From positions 80,393 through 144,392 of the forward strand of contig JAJFJT010000015.1 in NCBI GenBank assembly GCA_021773795.1: a stretch of DNA of 64,000 nucleotides, in the 5' to 3' direction. Shown here one piece after another: positions 1 to 8,404 of this stretch; the stretch's first letter is position 1; the number at the start of each line of letters is the position of its first letter. Below the pieces are notes generated by a model that saw nothing but the letters and a program-made list of their open reading frames with translations, searched no databases and was not told where the DNA came from. The stretch is from Gammaproteobacteria bacterium. GTDB lineage: Bacteria; Pseudomonadota; Gammaproteobacteria; HK1. A program made the translations under genes and the position numbers.

Positions 1-487
1 TGACCCGGTCCACCTCTGCCAGTGCCTTCGCCGCCTGCCCCAAGGGACGAACACTGATGGTGCCATCGCTGGCCACCTCTATTTTTTCTGCCGGTGGAAT
101 GGCGATGGGCCCGCCATTCCCTAGCACCAGTTGCCCCGCCGCGGTCTCCAGCAACCCATTGCTAGTGAGGCGGAAATTACCTGCCCGGGTATAGGCCTCA
201 CCGCCGTCGGCAGTCTGGACCGCGATAAAGCCATCGCCGTTGATGGCCATGTCCAAATCGCGTCCGGTGGTCTGGATAGCACCCGGATTGAGGTCCACCC
301 CGGGGCGCTCACTCATGGCAAAAACTCGAGATGGCAGGCCCGCACCAAACAAGGGCTGGCTGCGAAACTGATTCAGATCAGCCCGAAAACCGGTGGTCGT
401 CACATTGGCCAGGTTATGACTGTTGGCCGCTTGCGCCACCATCACCTGTTGGGCGCCGGTCATTGCAACATAGAGCATGTGGTCCAT
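1..487 (-). CDS. flgF: Flagellar basal-body rod protein FlgF (partial, C-terminus beyond window)
   Basis: The N-terminal 162 residues of a proximal rod protein of the flagellar basal body. The start MDHMLYVAMTGAQQ matches the FlgF family opening. The conserved rod/hook N-terminal motif (NSHNLANVTTTGFRA) and the LDMAINGDGFIAV segment typical of FlgE/F/G proteins follow. The ATG at 487 is preceded by AGGAAGATAGTC, a good ribosome site. It is the last visible gene of the flgBCDEF run, lying 51 bp after flgE. The reading frame is open to the left edge, so flgG and later genes probably follow outside the window. Confidence 0.93.
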   Translation of the reverse strand, partial: MDHMLYVAMTGAQQVMVAQAANSHNLANVTTTGFRADLNQFRSQPLFGAGLPSRVFAMSERPGVDLNPGAIQTTGRDLDMAINGDGFIAVQTADGGEAYTRAGNFRLTSNGLLETAAGQLVLGNGGPIAIPPAEKIEVASDGTISVRPLGQAAKALAEVDRV

Positions 488-538
488 GACTATCTTCCTG
501 CTTTCTTCGCTATAGGTACCGAAACACCTTCATCCCGA

Positions 539-1747
539 CTAGCGGATATTGATGATGGTCTGGGTCACTTCGTCCTCGGCACGAATCATCTGTGCATTGG
601 CCTGGAAGTTGCGCTGGGCAACAATCATATTGACCAGTTGCTCCGCCAGATCCACATTGGATTCCTCCAGTGCTCCGGCCTGCAACACCCCCAGACTCGC
701 GGTTCCCGGCGCACCCACCAATGCCGCACCAGAGCCACCGGTTTCCGCCCAAGCAGAATCTCCAAGCGCCTGTAAGCCCTGAGGGTTACTGAAGTTTGCC
801 AATACAACCTGCCCCTGCGCTGTAGCCTGACCATTGGTAAAACGAGCCAATACTATTCCACCCTCGTCAATGTCAATACCGCTCAACCGACCCGTGGTAA
901 AGCCATCCTGCACTAGGGTATTGATGCCAAATTCGGCACCAAACTGCGTGCTGCCGGTATAGTCGAAGTTCAGCGTAAAGGCCGCCGCGCCCGTAGTAGG
1001 CGTGAAGGCGCCATGTGTCGTGGGCGAACCAGCCGTCAGGGCCCCCGCATTGCTAAAAGTCAGATTCTGGACGGCAGCTGTCTGGGCATTGTCCCCATCG
1101 ACACGCAGATGGGTAGCCCAGGCATTTGCACCTGTCTTGCGATAAAACAGGGTGGCAAGATGCTCCTGACCCAGGGAATCAAATACGGTAGTGGAAACAG
1201 AGTTGTTAAAGCTATTGGGATTGGCCGGGTCAAATGCAACCGCCGGGACGGCAGCTCCGGCATCCAGATTGATACCCACCTGCACTGAGCTACTGGCCTG
1301 AGGTGGAATATTGGCTGAACTAAACTGCAATGCCCCAAGGGCACCGCTAATCACACCGGCGGTCGCTCCAAAGGCCAACAGACGATGCCCCGTGGCATTT
1401 ACCACAAAACCATTCTTATCCACACCAAAAGTGCCCGCACGGGAATAGAGGCGGCTGCCAGCAGTATCTTCCAGGGCAAAAAATCCCTCTCCGTTGATTG
1501 CCAGATCCAGGCTGTTATCGGTAAAGGCCACGTTACCTTGGTTAAACTGTTGGGAAACTGCGGCTATCTGCACACCCTGACCAATAGCATTTTGATTGCT
1601 GCCAAGGCTCGAAGCGGCGAAAAGATCGGAAAACTGCGCTCGAGAACTCTTGAACCCGGTAGTATTTGCGTTGGCAATATTGTTGCCCGTTGCATCCAGA
1701 TCCGCGGTCGCGGCGCGAATTCCACTTACTGCTATTCTGAAAGCCAT
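539..1747 (-). CDS. flgE: Flagellar hook protein FlgE
   Basis: Structural subunit of the hook, the universal joint between rod and filament, exported by the flagellar type III apparatus. At 402 residues it is a normal-sized FlgE. The N-terminus (MAFRIAVSGIRAATADLDATG, then NNIANANTTGFKSS) is the coiled-coil signature of axial proteins. A SLDLAINGEGFFAL motif follows near residue 85, and the C-terminus (VNMIVAQRNFQANAQMI) is the matching terminal helix. It follows flgD by 26 bp in the same operon. Recognition rests on both conserved termini; the central hook domain is variable, as expected. Confidence 0.96.
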   Translation of the reverse strand: MAFRIAVSGIRAATADLDATGNNIANANTTGFKSSRAQFSDLFAASSLGSNQNAIGQGVQIAAVSQQFNQGNVAFTDNSLDLAINGEGFFALEDTAGSRLYSRAGTFGVDKNGFVVNATGHRLLAFGATAGVISGALGALQFSSANIPPQASSSVQVGINLDAGAAVPAVAFDPANPNSFNNSVSTTVFDSLGQEHLATLFYRKTGANAWATHLRVDGDNAQTAAVQNLTFSNAGALTAGSPTTHGAFTPTTGAAAFTLNFDYTGSTQFGAEFGINTLVQDGFTTGRLSGIDIDEGGIVLARFTNGQATAQGQVVLANFSNPQGLQALGDSAWAETGGSGAALVGAPGTASLGVLQAGALEESNVDLAEQLVNMIVAQRNFQANAQMIRAEDEVTQTIINIR

Positions 1748-1773
1748 GGTCTATTCTCCTCGTTTAATCGTGC

Positions 1774-2454
1774 TTACAGCAGTTCCCGCACTTGATTCAT
1801 AGCGACGGCACCCAAGCCCTTGATATTAAGGCTGATACCCTCGGCAGCGCTCCCCAGGGTGACGCTCTCCACCCGTGACACCATCAATGTCGGTAACGCC
1901 TGTACTTCATCGTCAATAACGGCCTGAGCCTGAACACGATAGCTACCCGCGGGTGCTCTTGTTCCCTGTTCATTCAGCCCATCCCAGCTAAAACGACTCA
2001 CACCCGCCGGCTGTGGACCCAGCTCGAGACGTCGCACCAATTGCCCTGCGGCATCGAATACACCAACGCTGAGTTGCCCGGTGGAACTGGCTAATTCTGC
2101 CGCCCCACGTAGACTCGCGCCGTCTTCAAGCACACTCTGATTTCCCGCAACCAGGATATCCCGCCCCACCAGCGTGGATGCCTGCAATGCCTGGCTCGAC
2201 TGCCATGAATTGGCCAGACCACTGAGTGATTTCTCCATGCGCTGGATACCATCTACAGTAGAAAACTGCGCCACCTGGCTCATAAATTCATTACTCTCCA
2301 GCGGCTTCAAAGGATCCTGGTTTTGCAGCTGGGCCACCATGAGTGCAAAAAATTCATTCTGCCCAAGCTGCGTATTGCGTGCCGTGCCGGTTTCCGGTTG
2401 TTGAATACCGATGCCTTCAAAACCCGGAGGCAACACTTTTGGTAACTCGTTCAT
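1774..2454 (-). CDS. flgD: Hook assembly scaffold/cap protein FlgD
   Basis: Cap protein that sits on the growing hook and directs FlgE polymerisation, then is discarded. The 226-residue length fits the family. The N-terminal half holds the diagnostic segment LGQNEFFALMVAQLQNQDPLKPL followed by SNEFMSQVAQFSTVDGI. The C-terminal half carries a FlgD Ig-like domain with the typical FSWDGLNEQG turn. It lies 9 bp downstream of flgC, consistent with co-transcription. Confidence 0.96.
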   Translation of the reverse strand: MNELPKVLPPGFEGIGIQQPETGTARNTQLGQNEFFALMVAQLQNQDPLKPLESNEFMSQVAQFSTVDGIQRMEKSLSGLANSWQSSQALQASTLVGRDILVAGNQSVLEDGASLRGAAELASSTGQLSVGVFDAAGQLVRRLELGPQPAGVSRFSWDGLNEQGTRAPAGSYRVQAQAVIDDEVQALPTLMVSRVESVTLGSAAEGISLNIKGLGAVAMNQVRELL

Positions 2455-2463
2455 CTCTAGCTC

Positions 2464-2880
2464 CTAGCGTCCCATGGACAGGGTGCGCAGCAACATCTGC
2501 TTCGATGCATTGATCACTTCCACGTTGCTCTGATAGCTCCGTGAAGCGGAAATCATATTGGCCATTTCCTCCACCACATTGACGTTGGAGCGGAAGATAT
2601 AACCCTCAGCATCCGCTGCCGGATGGGCGGGCTGGTATTCCTTGGGCAAGGGTGCCTGGCTTTCCACGATGCCCTTGATTTGCACACCTACGGTAGCCTC
2701 TGATGGATTACGTGCACCGGCCAGGGCTGCAGCAAAAACCGGGTGCCGGGCCCGATAGGTGGTCCCGACGCTGCTGCTAACGCTGTCCGCATTAGCCAGA
2801 TTACTGGCGGTGACATTAAGGCGCAGCGCCTGGGCACTGAGCCCGGAACCAGCGATGTCAAATACGCTGAATAACGACAT
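2464..2880 (-). CDS. flgC: Flagellar basal-body rod protein FlgC
   Basis: Proximal rod component (138 residues). The start MSLFSVFDIAGSGLSAQALRLN with ASNLANADSV is the rod-protein N-terminal helix. The C-terminal VNVVEEMANMISASRSYQSNVEVINASKQM is the classic FlgC terminal helix. The gene is separated from flgB by only 2 bp, so the two are almost certainly translated from one message. Confidence 0.97.
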   Translation of the reverse strand: MSLFSVFDIAGSGLSAQALRLNVTASNLANADSVSSSVGTTYRARHPVFAAALAGARNPSEATVGVQIKGIVESQAPLPKEYQPAHPAADAEGYIFRSNVNVVEEMANMISASRSYQSNVEVINASKQMLLRTLSMGR

Positions 2881-2882
2881 CT

Positions 2883-3290
2883 CTATTCACCCCGGATTGC
2901 GGTTAACAACGAACCAGCCCGGCCTTCGGCAAAACGCAAGCTGGCCTGATAGCGTAAGGCATTTTGGGTGAAGGCCGCCTGCTCAACCTGGGTCTCCACG
3001 GTGTTGCCATCAAGGGATGGCTGCATTGGATTACGGTAGTGAAGTGGCAGGCTCCCGGCACCACGCTGATGGGAACTGATATGACCTGCGGAACCAAGTT
3101 TGAGATGCACGGGAGCCAAGGTTTGGCCTCCCTGAGCCGTTGCGAATATCTGCGAGAAATCTACGTCCCGGGCCTTGTATCCAGGGGTGTCTGCATTAGC
3201 CAGATTGGCGGCAAGCACCTCGGCGCGCTGACTTCTCAGCATCATTGCCTGGGCGTGTATTCCAAATATTTTGTCTGCTACGAGTGGCAC
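2883..3290 (-). CDS. flgB: Flagellar basal-body rod protein FlgB
   Basis: First rod subunit gene of the flgBCDEF operon. I place the start at the GTG codon at 3290 (product MPLVADKIFGIHAQAM..., 135 residues). This matches the usual FlgB opening and leaves GGAG about 9 nt upstream; a longer frame upstream would add 21 residues with no rod homology. The RAEVLAANLANADTPGYKARD segment is the family signature. A sigma54-type promoter lies about 40 bp upstream of this start. Confidence 0.94.
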   Translation of the reverse strand: MPLVADKIFGIHAQAMMLRSQRAEVLAANLANADTPGYKARDVDFSQIFATAQGGQTLAPVHLKLGSAGHISSHQRGAGSLPLHYRNPMQPSLDGNTVETQVEQAAFTQNALRYQASLRFAEGRAGSLLTAIRGE

Positions 3291-3328
3291 CGATTCGATC
3301 TCCAACTGTCTTTCCTGGGAAATGTAAC

Positions 3329-3344
3329 AGCAGAAACCGTGCCA
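3329..3344 (-). promoter_or_regulatory. Sigma54 (-24/-12) promoter of the flgB operon
   Basis: On the minus strand the sequence reads TGGCACG-GTTT-CTGCT. It has GG and GC at the exact 11-bp RpoN spacing and differs from the consensus TGGCACG-N4-TTGCA at one informative -12 base. Transcription would begin about 12 bp downstream, giving a leader of roughly 25-30 nt before flgB. This fits class II/III flagellar control by RpoN and a FleQ-type activator, as known for Pseudomonas and relatives. Confidence 0.82.
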
Positions 3345-3487
3345 ACCCCGCAAAGCCAGCTATTGGGCTGCTTTGGGGCGGAACTCGGGTGTATTAGATG
3401 GTGTCGGGGGCAAAACCCTGCCTTTGACGGCAAGCGCATGCCGGCCAGGAGCCTATGAGAACTCAGATGATGGTAGCGGAGGAAGCG

Positions 3488-4312
3488 TTAAAGGGGACGA
3501 TAGACCTGGGCGCGGCCAAGACGCTCTGATCTGTAGTTACTGACCCCTTCGGGCATCACCTCGGTAGATCCCAGAAACAAATAGCCACCCCGATTGAGGA
3601 CCCGATGCATACGCTCAAGGATGTCGCATTTACGTTCACGAGAGAAATAAATGAGGATGTTGCGGCAGAAGATCACATCCACTTTACCCACCACACCATA
3701 GGGATGCAGCAGGTTCAGATCCCGAAAGCGAATGCGATTGCGAACTGCTGAGCATATTTTTTCACCCCTGCCATGGGAGACAAAAAAACGCTGCCGGAAT
3801 TCCTTCGATAAACCTCGGCGCAACTGGGTCTCGGAATATTCAGCCTTTCGCGCCTCAGCCAGTATAGTGGCTGAGATATCGGTGGCAATAAGCTCTGCAT
3901 CCAGACTCGCTCCACCCAGCTGGGTACGGCGAAATTCCTCCACCAACATGCTGATAGAGTAGGGTTCCTGCCCGGAGGAACAGGCCGCCGACCAGATGCG
4001 AGCCTTTTTGCCAAGCTTGGAAAAATCTTTGAACACTACCTCGCTAAGGGCTTTATAGGGATGTTCATCACGAAACCAGCTGGTTTCATTCGTGGTCATG
4101 GCATCAACCACCCGAACCCGCAGCCCCGCCGGCCGGCCGCTTTTTAGATGCTCGACCAGTTGCCGCAGGGAAACGGCGCCACATTCACGCATGATCCCCT
4201 GTAGCCGACTTTTAATAAGGTAAGCCTTGTCATCCCCAAAACGAATGCCGCACAGGGGCTCCAGATAGCTTTGAAAACACTGGTAATCACTAGTGGTGCC
4301 CGACCCTGACAT
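3488..4312 (-). CDS. cheR: Chemotaxis protein methyltransferase CheR
   Basis: Transfers methyl groups from S-adenosylmethionine to glutamates of chemoreceptors during adaptation. The N-terminal CheR helical domain (MSGSGTTSDYQCFQSYLEPLCGI) is followed by the SAM-binding Rossmann fold. Key signs are TTNETSWFRD, the IWSAACSSGQEPYS nucleotide-binding loop and VIFCRNILIYF. I use the ATG at 4312 (274 residues) because AAGGA lies 7 nt upstream; an in-frame ATG 15 nt earlier has poorer context. It follows cheV by 83 bp on the same strand, a pairing common near flgA/flgM in pseudomonad-type flagellar clusters. Confidence 0.95.
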   Translation of the reverse strand: MSGSGTTSDYQCFQSYLEPLCGIRFGDDKAYLIKSRLQGIMRECGAVSLRQLVEHLKSGRPAGLRVRVVDAMTTNETSWFRDEHPYKALSEVVFKDFSKLGKKARIWSAACSSGQEPYSISMLVEEFRRTQLGGASLDAELIATDISATILAEARKAEYSETQLRRGLSKEFRQRFFVSHGRGEKICSAVRNRIRFRDLNLLHPYGVVGKVDVIFCRNILIYFSRERKCDILERMHRVLNRGGYLFLGSTEVMPEGVSNYRSERLGRAQVYRPL

Positions 4313-4395
4313 TATTATTTCCTTCACGTGGCGCCCAAGGGAGCATGGCGACGGGCCGGCATTATCACACGAGTACAGCCGCTCCGCTTGTGCTC

Positions 4396-5340
4396 TCAGG
4401 AAGCGTCTCCGGAAACGCCGAAAATAGCATCAAAACAAGTGCGCACGGCGCCCGCCAGTTCATCGGGACTGAACTTGGGAAGAAATTTATCAGCGCCCAC
4501 TTTCCGAATCATCGCCTCATTAAAGGCACCACTCAGGGATGAGTGCAAAAGTACGTGGAGTTTTCCTAAAGCAGGATCTGTCTTGATTCTGTCACACAGG
4601 GTGTAACCATCCATCTCCGGCATCTCTATATCCGAAATCACCAGACCAACCTTCTTATCCAAGCGACCCTCCTCGACCCAGGCACGCAGTAAACCCAGCG
4701 CCTCACGGCCATCCTTCGCCAGCTCGTAGGCAACCCCCATCTGCTCTAGCGTGCGAGCAATTTGATTGCGCGCAACCAGAGAATCATCAACCACCAGAGC
4801 GTGCTGAGCACTACCATCGCTCACCGTCACTTCATCAAGAACTGTTTCCGATATCCCCTCATTGACCCCGATAATTTCTGAAAACACCTTCTCAACATCG
4901 ATAATTTCCACTAAGTCCTCATCCACTTGAGTAATGGCAGTGAGATAATTTGCCTCACCCAAACCTGGCGGCGGTGGTTGAATGGCCTCCCAGTTCACAT
5001 TAATGATCTGGTCTACCGTGCTTACCAGTAGGCCTTGTACCGAGCGATTAAATTCAGCGATCATCAAAAATCCGTCTTCAGGGTTGGACAGTGGCGTACC
5101 GCCGATGGCAGAGCTCAAATCGATCACCGGAAAATTACTTTCTCGTACCCGGGCAACACCACACACCGCCGGACTTGCACCGGGCATTTTCATCAGAGAA
5201 GGACAGGTCACCACCTCGCGTATTTTGAAAACATTGATACCGAAGCGTTGGGAGGTGCCGAGTCGAAAGAGCAAAAGCTCCAGCCGGTTCTCGCCTGCCA
5301 TTTGTGTGCGCTGATCGATGTCGTGTAATAGGTCAGCCAT
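4396..5340 (-). CDS. cheV: Chemotaxis coupling/response protein CheV
   Basis: A 314-residue fusion of an N-terminal CheW-like coupling domain (about residues 15-165) and a C-terminal receiver domain (about 175-305). The CheW part shows RFGINVFKIREVV and the VIDLSSAIGG turn. The receiver shows ALVVDDSLVARNQI and the phospho-acceptor loop VISDIEMPEMDGYTL. It couples chemoreceptors to CheA and probably buffers adaptation. I start at the ATG at 5340, which has a purine-rich site upstream and matches the family length; a longer frame would add 36 residues of no recognisable domain. Confidence 0.95.
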   Translation of the reverse strand: MADLLHDIDQRTQMAGENRLELLLFRLGTSQRFGINVFKIREVVTCPSLMKMPGASPAVCGVARVRESNFPVIDLSSAIGGTPLSNPEDGFLMIAEFNRSVQGLLVSTVDQIINVNWEAIQPPPPGLGEANYLTAITQVDEDLVEIIDVEKVFSEIIGVNEGISETVLDEVTVSDGSAQHALVVDDSLVARNQIARTLEQMGVAYELAKDGREALGLLRAWVEEGRLDKKVGLVISDIEMPEMDGYTLCDRIKTDPALGKLHVLLHSSLSGAFNEAMIRKVGADKFLPKFSPDELAGAVRTCFDAIFGVSGDAS

Positions 5341-5372
5341 AATTTCTTCTCTCCCACTTGAGTACAGCGCCT

Positions 5373-5399
5373 GTTTCGGCCCCAGCAGCCACAACTTTA
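5373..5399 (-). promoter_or_regulatory. Sigma28 (FliA) promoter of cheV-cheR
   Basis: On the minus strand TAAAGTTG is separated by exactly 11 bp from GCCGAAAC. The FliA consensus is TAAAGTTT-N11-GCCGATAA, so both boxes and the spacing match well. It points at cheV, 33 bp downstream, which makes cheV-cheR late flagellar genes. Confidence 0.8.
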
Positions 5400-5411
5400 A
5401 AAATATAATCC

Positions 5412-5427
5412 TGGCATGACTCATGCA
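5412..5427 (+). promoter_or_regulatory. Sigma54 promoter of flgA
   Basis: TGGCATG-ACTC-ATGCA has GG and GC at RpoN spacing and differs from consensus at two positions. It would give a leader of roughly 35 nt to flgA at 5476. It lies back to back with the cheV FliA promoter, in the short divergent region. Confidence 0.68.
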
Positions 5428-5475
5428 TGATATTTCCCTGAGAGCCACTAACAGCCATTCAGGAGAAATTAGCCA

Positions 5476-6165
5476 ATGCGTGCATTCTTTGCTCTGACAC
5501 TCGCCCTGTTAATGCCGGCAAGTGGTGCCATGGCCAATCAATCGCTAAGCCATATCAGAGAGACGGTAGAGGACTTTCTGCTCCAGGATCTATCCCCCCG
5601 GGATGGGGAAATTCGAGTGGAAGTTATCCCACCGGACCGGCGTCTACAGTTGAGCGCCTGCAACCATCGCCTGAAACTGTTTCTACCTCCGGGAAGCCGG
5701 AAACACGGCAATATAATTGTTGGTGTACGTTGCCTGCAGCCCAAACCCTGGAAGCTCTACGTAGCGGCCAATGTTCGCCACTACCGTGAGGTGGTCGTGT
5801 TGGATAAGGCCCTGGCACGCGGCGAAAAAATAACCAAACGGCACTTGCGCCTGGAAAAACGTGACATCGGTATTGTAGGCGCCGCCTATAGCCAAACGGC
5901 AGATGCCCTGCTCGGGATGCATGTGCAACGAAACCTGCCTGCCGGATTTGTACTCCACAGGGGCGTCTTGACAGTCCCTCGATTGATAAGCCGAGGCGAA
6001 CAAATAGATTTGCTCGCTAACCTGGGCGGCATTAGCGTACGCATGAAGGGCACCGCACTTGCCAACGGCGCACGAGGGGAACGTATCACGGCAAAAAACA
6101 GGAGTTCCGGACGCGTGGTGGAAGGCATCGTAAGTGAACGCGGGATCTTGCGCATCAGCATGTAG
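5476..6165 (+). CDS. flgA: Flagella basal body P-ring formation protein FlgA
   Basis: Periplasmic chaperone for assembly of the FlgI P-ring. The 229-residue protein has a clear Sec signal peptide (MRAFFALTLALLMPASGAMA, cleavage near residue 20). A SAF domain follows, with the VVLDKALARGEKITKRHLRLEKRDI segment, and the C-terminal SVRMKGTALANGARGERITAKNRSSGRVVEG block is typical of FlgA. It is the first gene of flgA-flgM-flgN, with 106 bp before flgM, where a second promoter sits. Confidence 0.95.
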   Translation: MRAFFALTLALLMPASGAMANQSLSHIRETVEDFLLQDLSPRDGEIRVEVIPPDRRLQLSACNHRLKLFLPPGSRKHGNIIVGVRCLQPKPWKLYVAANVRHYREVVVLDKALARGEKITKRHLRLEKRDIGIVGAAYSQTADALLGMHVQRNLPAGFVLHRGVLTVPRLISRGEQIDLLANLGGISVRMKGTALANGARGERITAKNRSSGRVVEGIVSERGILRISM

Positions 6166-6185
6166 TACTCAAACATTGCTATATT

Positions 6186-6213
6186 TAAAGTTTTCCGCAC
6201 CAATGGCCGCTAA
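6186..6213 (+). promoter_or_regulatory. Probable sigma28 promoter of flgM
   Basis: TAAAGTTT is followed after 12 bp by GCCGCTAA. Both boxes are near-consensus, but the spacer is 1 bp longer than the usual 11. It would give a leader of about 50 nt to flgM. FliA-driven flgM expression is the known feedback design. Confidence 0.62.
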
Positions 6214-6271
6214 AGTCTATAGGCTTAGCTTTAACAATTAATCTGCATTCAGACTCGGACAAGAGATATCA

Positions 6272-6592
6272 ATGTCAAATGAAATCAAAGGGATAAGCGG
6301 TCGCCGCCTTCCAGCCTCAAGCTCACGCGGAGCGGCTGTGTCGGCCGGACGAAGTGCTGGTGCAGGCAAGGGCACCTCATCCGGGGGTACCGCGGCTGCA
6401 GACACCCTCAGCCTTACCTCAACAGCGGCGAAACTACAGCAACTGGAGGAAAGCCTGCGCAGCATCCCGGTGGTTGACGCTGCGCATGTAGCCGAGACCC
6501 GACAAGCCATTGTGGAGGGACGTTACGAGGTAGATCCCCAGCAGCTGGCAGATCATCTAATCCAGTTTGAGAGCCGACTCCATGGCGCCTAA
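6272..6592 (+). CDS. flgM: Anti-sigma-28 factor FlgM
   Basis: Binds and holds FliA inactive until the hook is finished and FlgM is exported. The 106-residue protein is slightly long. Its first half is a low-complexity Ser/Gly/Ala-rich stretch, as expected for an unfolded exported protein. The C-terminal half holds the sigma-binding helices (LSLTSTAAKLQQLEESL and RQAIVEGRYEVDPQQLADHLI). The last 11 bp overlap flgN. Confidence 0.93.
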   Translation: MSNEIKGISGRRLPASSSRGAAVSAGRSAGAGKGTSSGGTAAADTLSLTSTAAKLQQLEESLRSIPVVDAAHVAETRQAIVEGRYEVDPQQLADHLIQFESRLHGA

Positions 6593-7079
6593 TCCAGACA
6601 TCCGGCATCCTCCATTTGCCCAACTTCGAAATATTCTGGAGCGGGAAATTGTCGGCGCAACAACACTGCTTCGTTTACTTCATGCGGAGCAGGGGCTTCT
6701 GCAACACAGCCAATTTTCCGGGCTGCCGGCAACGGCGAAAAAGAAAGAAGTGGAAATCACTGACCTCAATGCACTTGCTCGTGAACAGGGGGCCCTGCTC
6801 CGGGAACTGGGCATTACTGATGCTAGTGATAGCATCGTCCGCCGACTTTTTGCCCCACCAGGCATGCGCGAGCTGCGCATAAAATGGGAAGTATTACTGG
6901 GGCTGCTCCAGGACTGCCAACGACAGAATCAAATTAATGGCCAGGCTCTTGAACTGGGGCGCCAGCACAACAACAGGGCACTTGCCCTGCTGTTTGGAAA
7001 TAACGATGCAGATAGCACCTATTCGCGTGACGGTGCTCGCCCTGCCATTTCTCCTAGCCGCTATACCGCTCTGGCTTAG
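6582..7079 (+). CDS. flgN: Flagellar export chaperone FlgN
   Basis: Cytoplasmic chaperone for the hook-filament junction proteins FlgK and FlgL. The 165-residue, mostly helical protein (LRNILEREIVGATTLLRLLHAEQGLL, later LLGLLQDCQRQNQINGQALELGRQHNN) fits FlgN in size and heptad-rich character. The ATG at 6582 overlaps the end of flgM, implying translational coupling. Its 3' end overlaps the converging glycosyltransferase gene by 26 bp. Confidence 0.88.
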   Translation: MAPNPDIRHPPFAQLRNILEREIVGATTLLRLLHAEQGLLQHSQFSGLPATAKKKEVEITDLNALAREQGALLRELGITDASDSIVRRLFAPPGMRELRIKWEVLLGLLQDCQRQNQINGQALELGRQHNNRALALLFGNNDADSTYSRDGARPAISPSRYTALA

Positions 7080-7713
7080 GGAAGCTCTGATATTCTGGCC
7101 AACCTAGGGGTAAGGCCTCCAGATCCGCTGGACGATCAATATCTCGTTTTGGTGCCAACTCGACTCGGTGCAAGGCTGAATCGGTCAACTTGTCCCGGGT
7201 TTCAGCCAGCACTGTCTCACTGCCCCAGCTTATATCCTGGAAGATCCGGGGGGCAGCTTCACGCAGACCAATCAGGCAATACCCCCCATCCTCAGTAGGT
7301 CCCAATACGCTATCCACTCCGTCGCGCAACGCCCTGGCCAGCTGCTGAAGATCTTTGGTACGAATACCAGGGCAATCACTGCCCACCAGGATTGCCCCGG
7401 AATAAGCAGGCAAGACCGCATCAAAGGCAGCCGCCATACGCTTACCAAGATCAACACCTTGCTGAAGACGCAATTCCAGTGGGTAACGCTGAGCCAGAGT
7501 GGCAAAGCATGAGTGTTCTGTGGTCGGGGTGGCATATAGAAACACCGGCCCCACAGCGGCGTGATGAGCGACACCAACCACATGCTTAAGCATCCGACTA
7601 TGCAGTCGTGCCGCACCCTCGGGCCCCAGCGCAGGAATCAACCGACGTTTCGATTTTCCGGCAATTGGAGCCCGGGCAAAGATGAGTATTGGAATGTCTT
7701 CCATGCTATCCAT
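7054..7713 (-). CDS. TIGR04282-type (DUF2064) small glycosyltransferase, arsenosugar-associated
   Basis: A 219-residue nucleotide-sugar transferase fold. The N-terminal IPILIFARAPIAGKSKRRLIPALG and the acceptor/metal region GAILVGSDCPGIRTKDL, then GPTEDGGYCLIGL, are hallmarks of the DUF2064/TIGR04282 family. Its substrate is unknown; the family is named for frequent linkage to arsenosugar genes. It overlaps the upstream glycosyltransferase by 8 bp and is third in the arsS unit. An alternative ATG lies 9 nt inside. Confidence 0.85.
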   Translation of the reverse strand: MDSMEDIPILIFARAPIAGKSKRRLIPALGPEGAARLHSRMLKHVVGVAHHAAVGPVFLYATPTTEHSCFATLAQRYPLELRLQQGVDLGKRMAAAFDAVLPAYSGAILVGSDCPGIRTKDLQQLARALRDGVDSVLGPTEDGGYCLIGLREAAPRIFQDISWGSETVLAETRDKLTDSALHRVELAPKRDIDRPADLEALPLGWPEYQSFPKPERYSG

Positions 7714-8404
7714 ATCGGCGTGCGAGTCCGGCAGGATCCCTGCCCAAGGCGTAAGACAGACGCAGCCACCACATGAGAAAAACTGTACGTATCACGCCAT
7801 GCTCTTCCCAGCGACGGCTGGAGGTGACTACTCTTTCCCGGAGACAAAGGGGAGGTGCAAGAGACTTCAACGCACGACTCATACCGATATCTTCCATTAG
7901 CGGAATATCCGGAAAACCCTTTACCTCGAAAAAGGCATTTCGGGTCAGAAAAATAGCCTGATCACCGGTGGCGATACCGCTCAATCGTGAGCGCAAGTTG
8001 ATAAAAACTTCCACCACGCGTAACAACGGCTGAGCACCAGAGAGTTTCACATCAAAGCGTCCCCAGCAGCGTCCGGGAAGTTCCAGGCCCTGCTGTACCC
8101 GCTTCAGTGCCCCAGCGGGCAAGCGGGTGTCGGCGTGGAGAAAGAGCAGTATCTCAGAACGAGCCACTGCCGCCCCGGCATTCATCTGGCGACCACGTCC
8201 TCGTCCGGATAGCACCATCTGGTCAGCTAAAGGTTCGGCCACAGTCTGAGTGCCATCCTCACTGCCGCCGTCGCAAACGATGACCTCTACACCCTGAGCC
8301 CGTAACGCCTGCAAGGCCTCCAGGGTGTCAACGATGCTTTCTTCTTCGTTAAGAACGGGAATGATGATTGAATAGCGAGGTGCCTGATAGTCCCCTTCGC
8401 TCAA
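7706..8404 (-). CDS. TIGR04283-type family 2 glycosyltransferase, arsenosugar-associated
   Basis: A GT-A fold glycosyltransferase of about 232 residues. YSIIIPVLNEEESI opens the nucleotide-binding domain, followed by VIVCDGGSEDGT and the metal-binding LLFLHADTRLP. GDQAIFLTRNAF and PLMEDIGMSRAL follow, the latter typical of TIGR04283 members. No ATG fits; I choose the TTG at 8404, which overlaps the arsS TGA and has a GGGG site upstream, so translation is probably coupled. A TTG 18 nt earlier is the alternative. The sugar donor and acceptor cannot be told from sequence. Confidence 0.85.
   Translation of the reverse strand: MSEGDYQAPRYSIIIPVLNEEESIVDTLEALQALRAQGVEVIVCDGGSEDGTQTVAEPLADQMVLSGRGRGRQMNAGAAVARSEILLFLHADTRLPAGALKRVQQGLELPGRCWGRFDVKLSGAQPLLRVVEVFINLRSRLSGIATGDQAIFLTRNAFFEVKGFPDIPLMEDIGMSRALKSLAPPLCLRERVVTSSRRWEEHGVIRTVFLMWWLRLSYALGRDPAGLARRYG

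Noticed and set aside
2964..3458. 164-residue plus-strand frame over flgB
   Set aside because: Shadow of flgB and its promoter; no homology.
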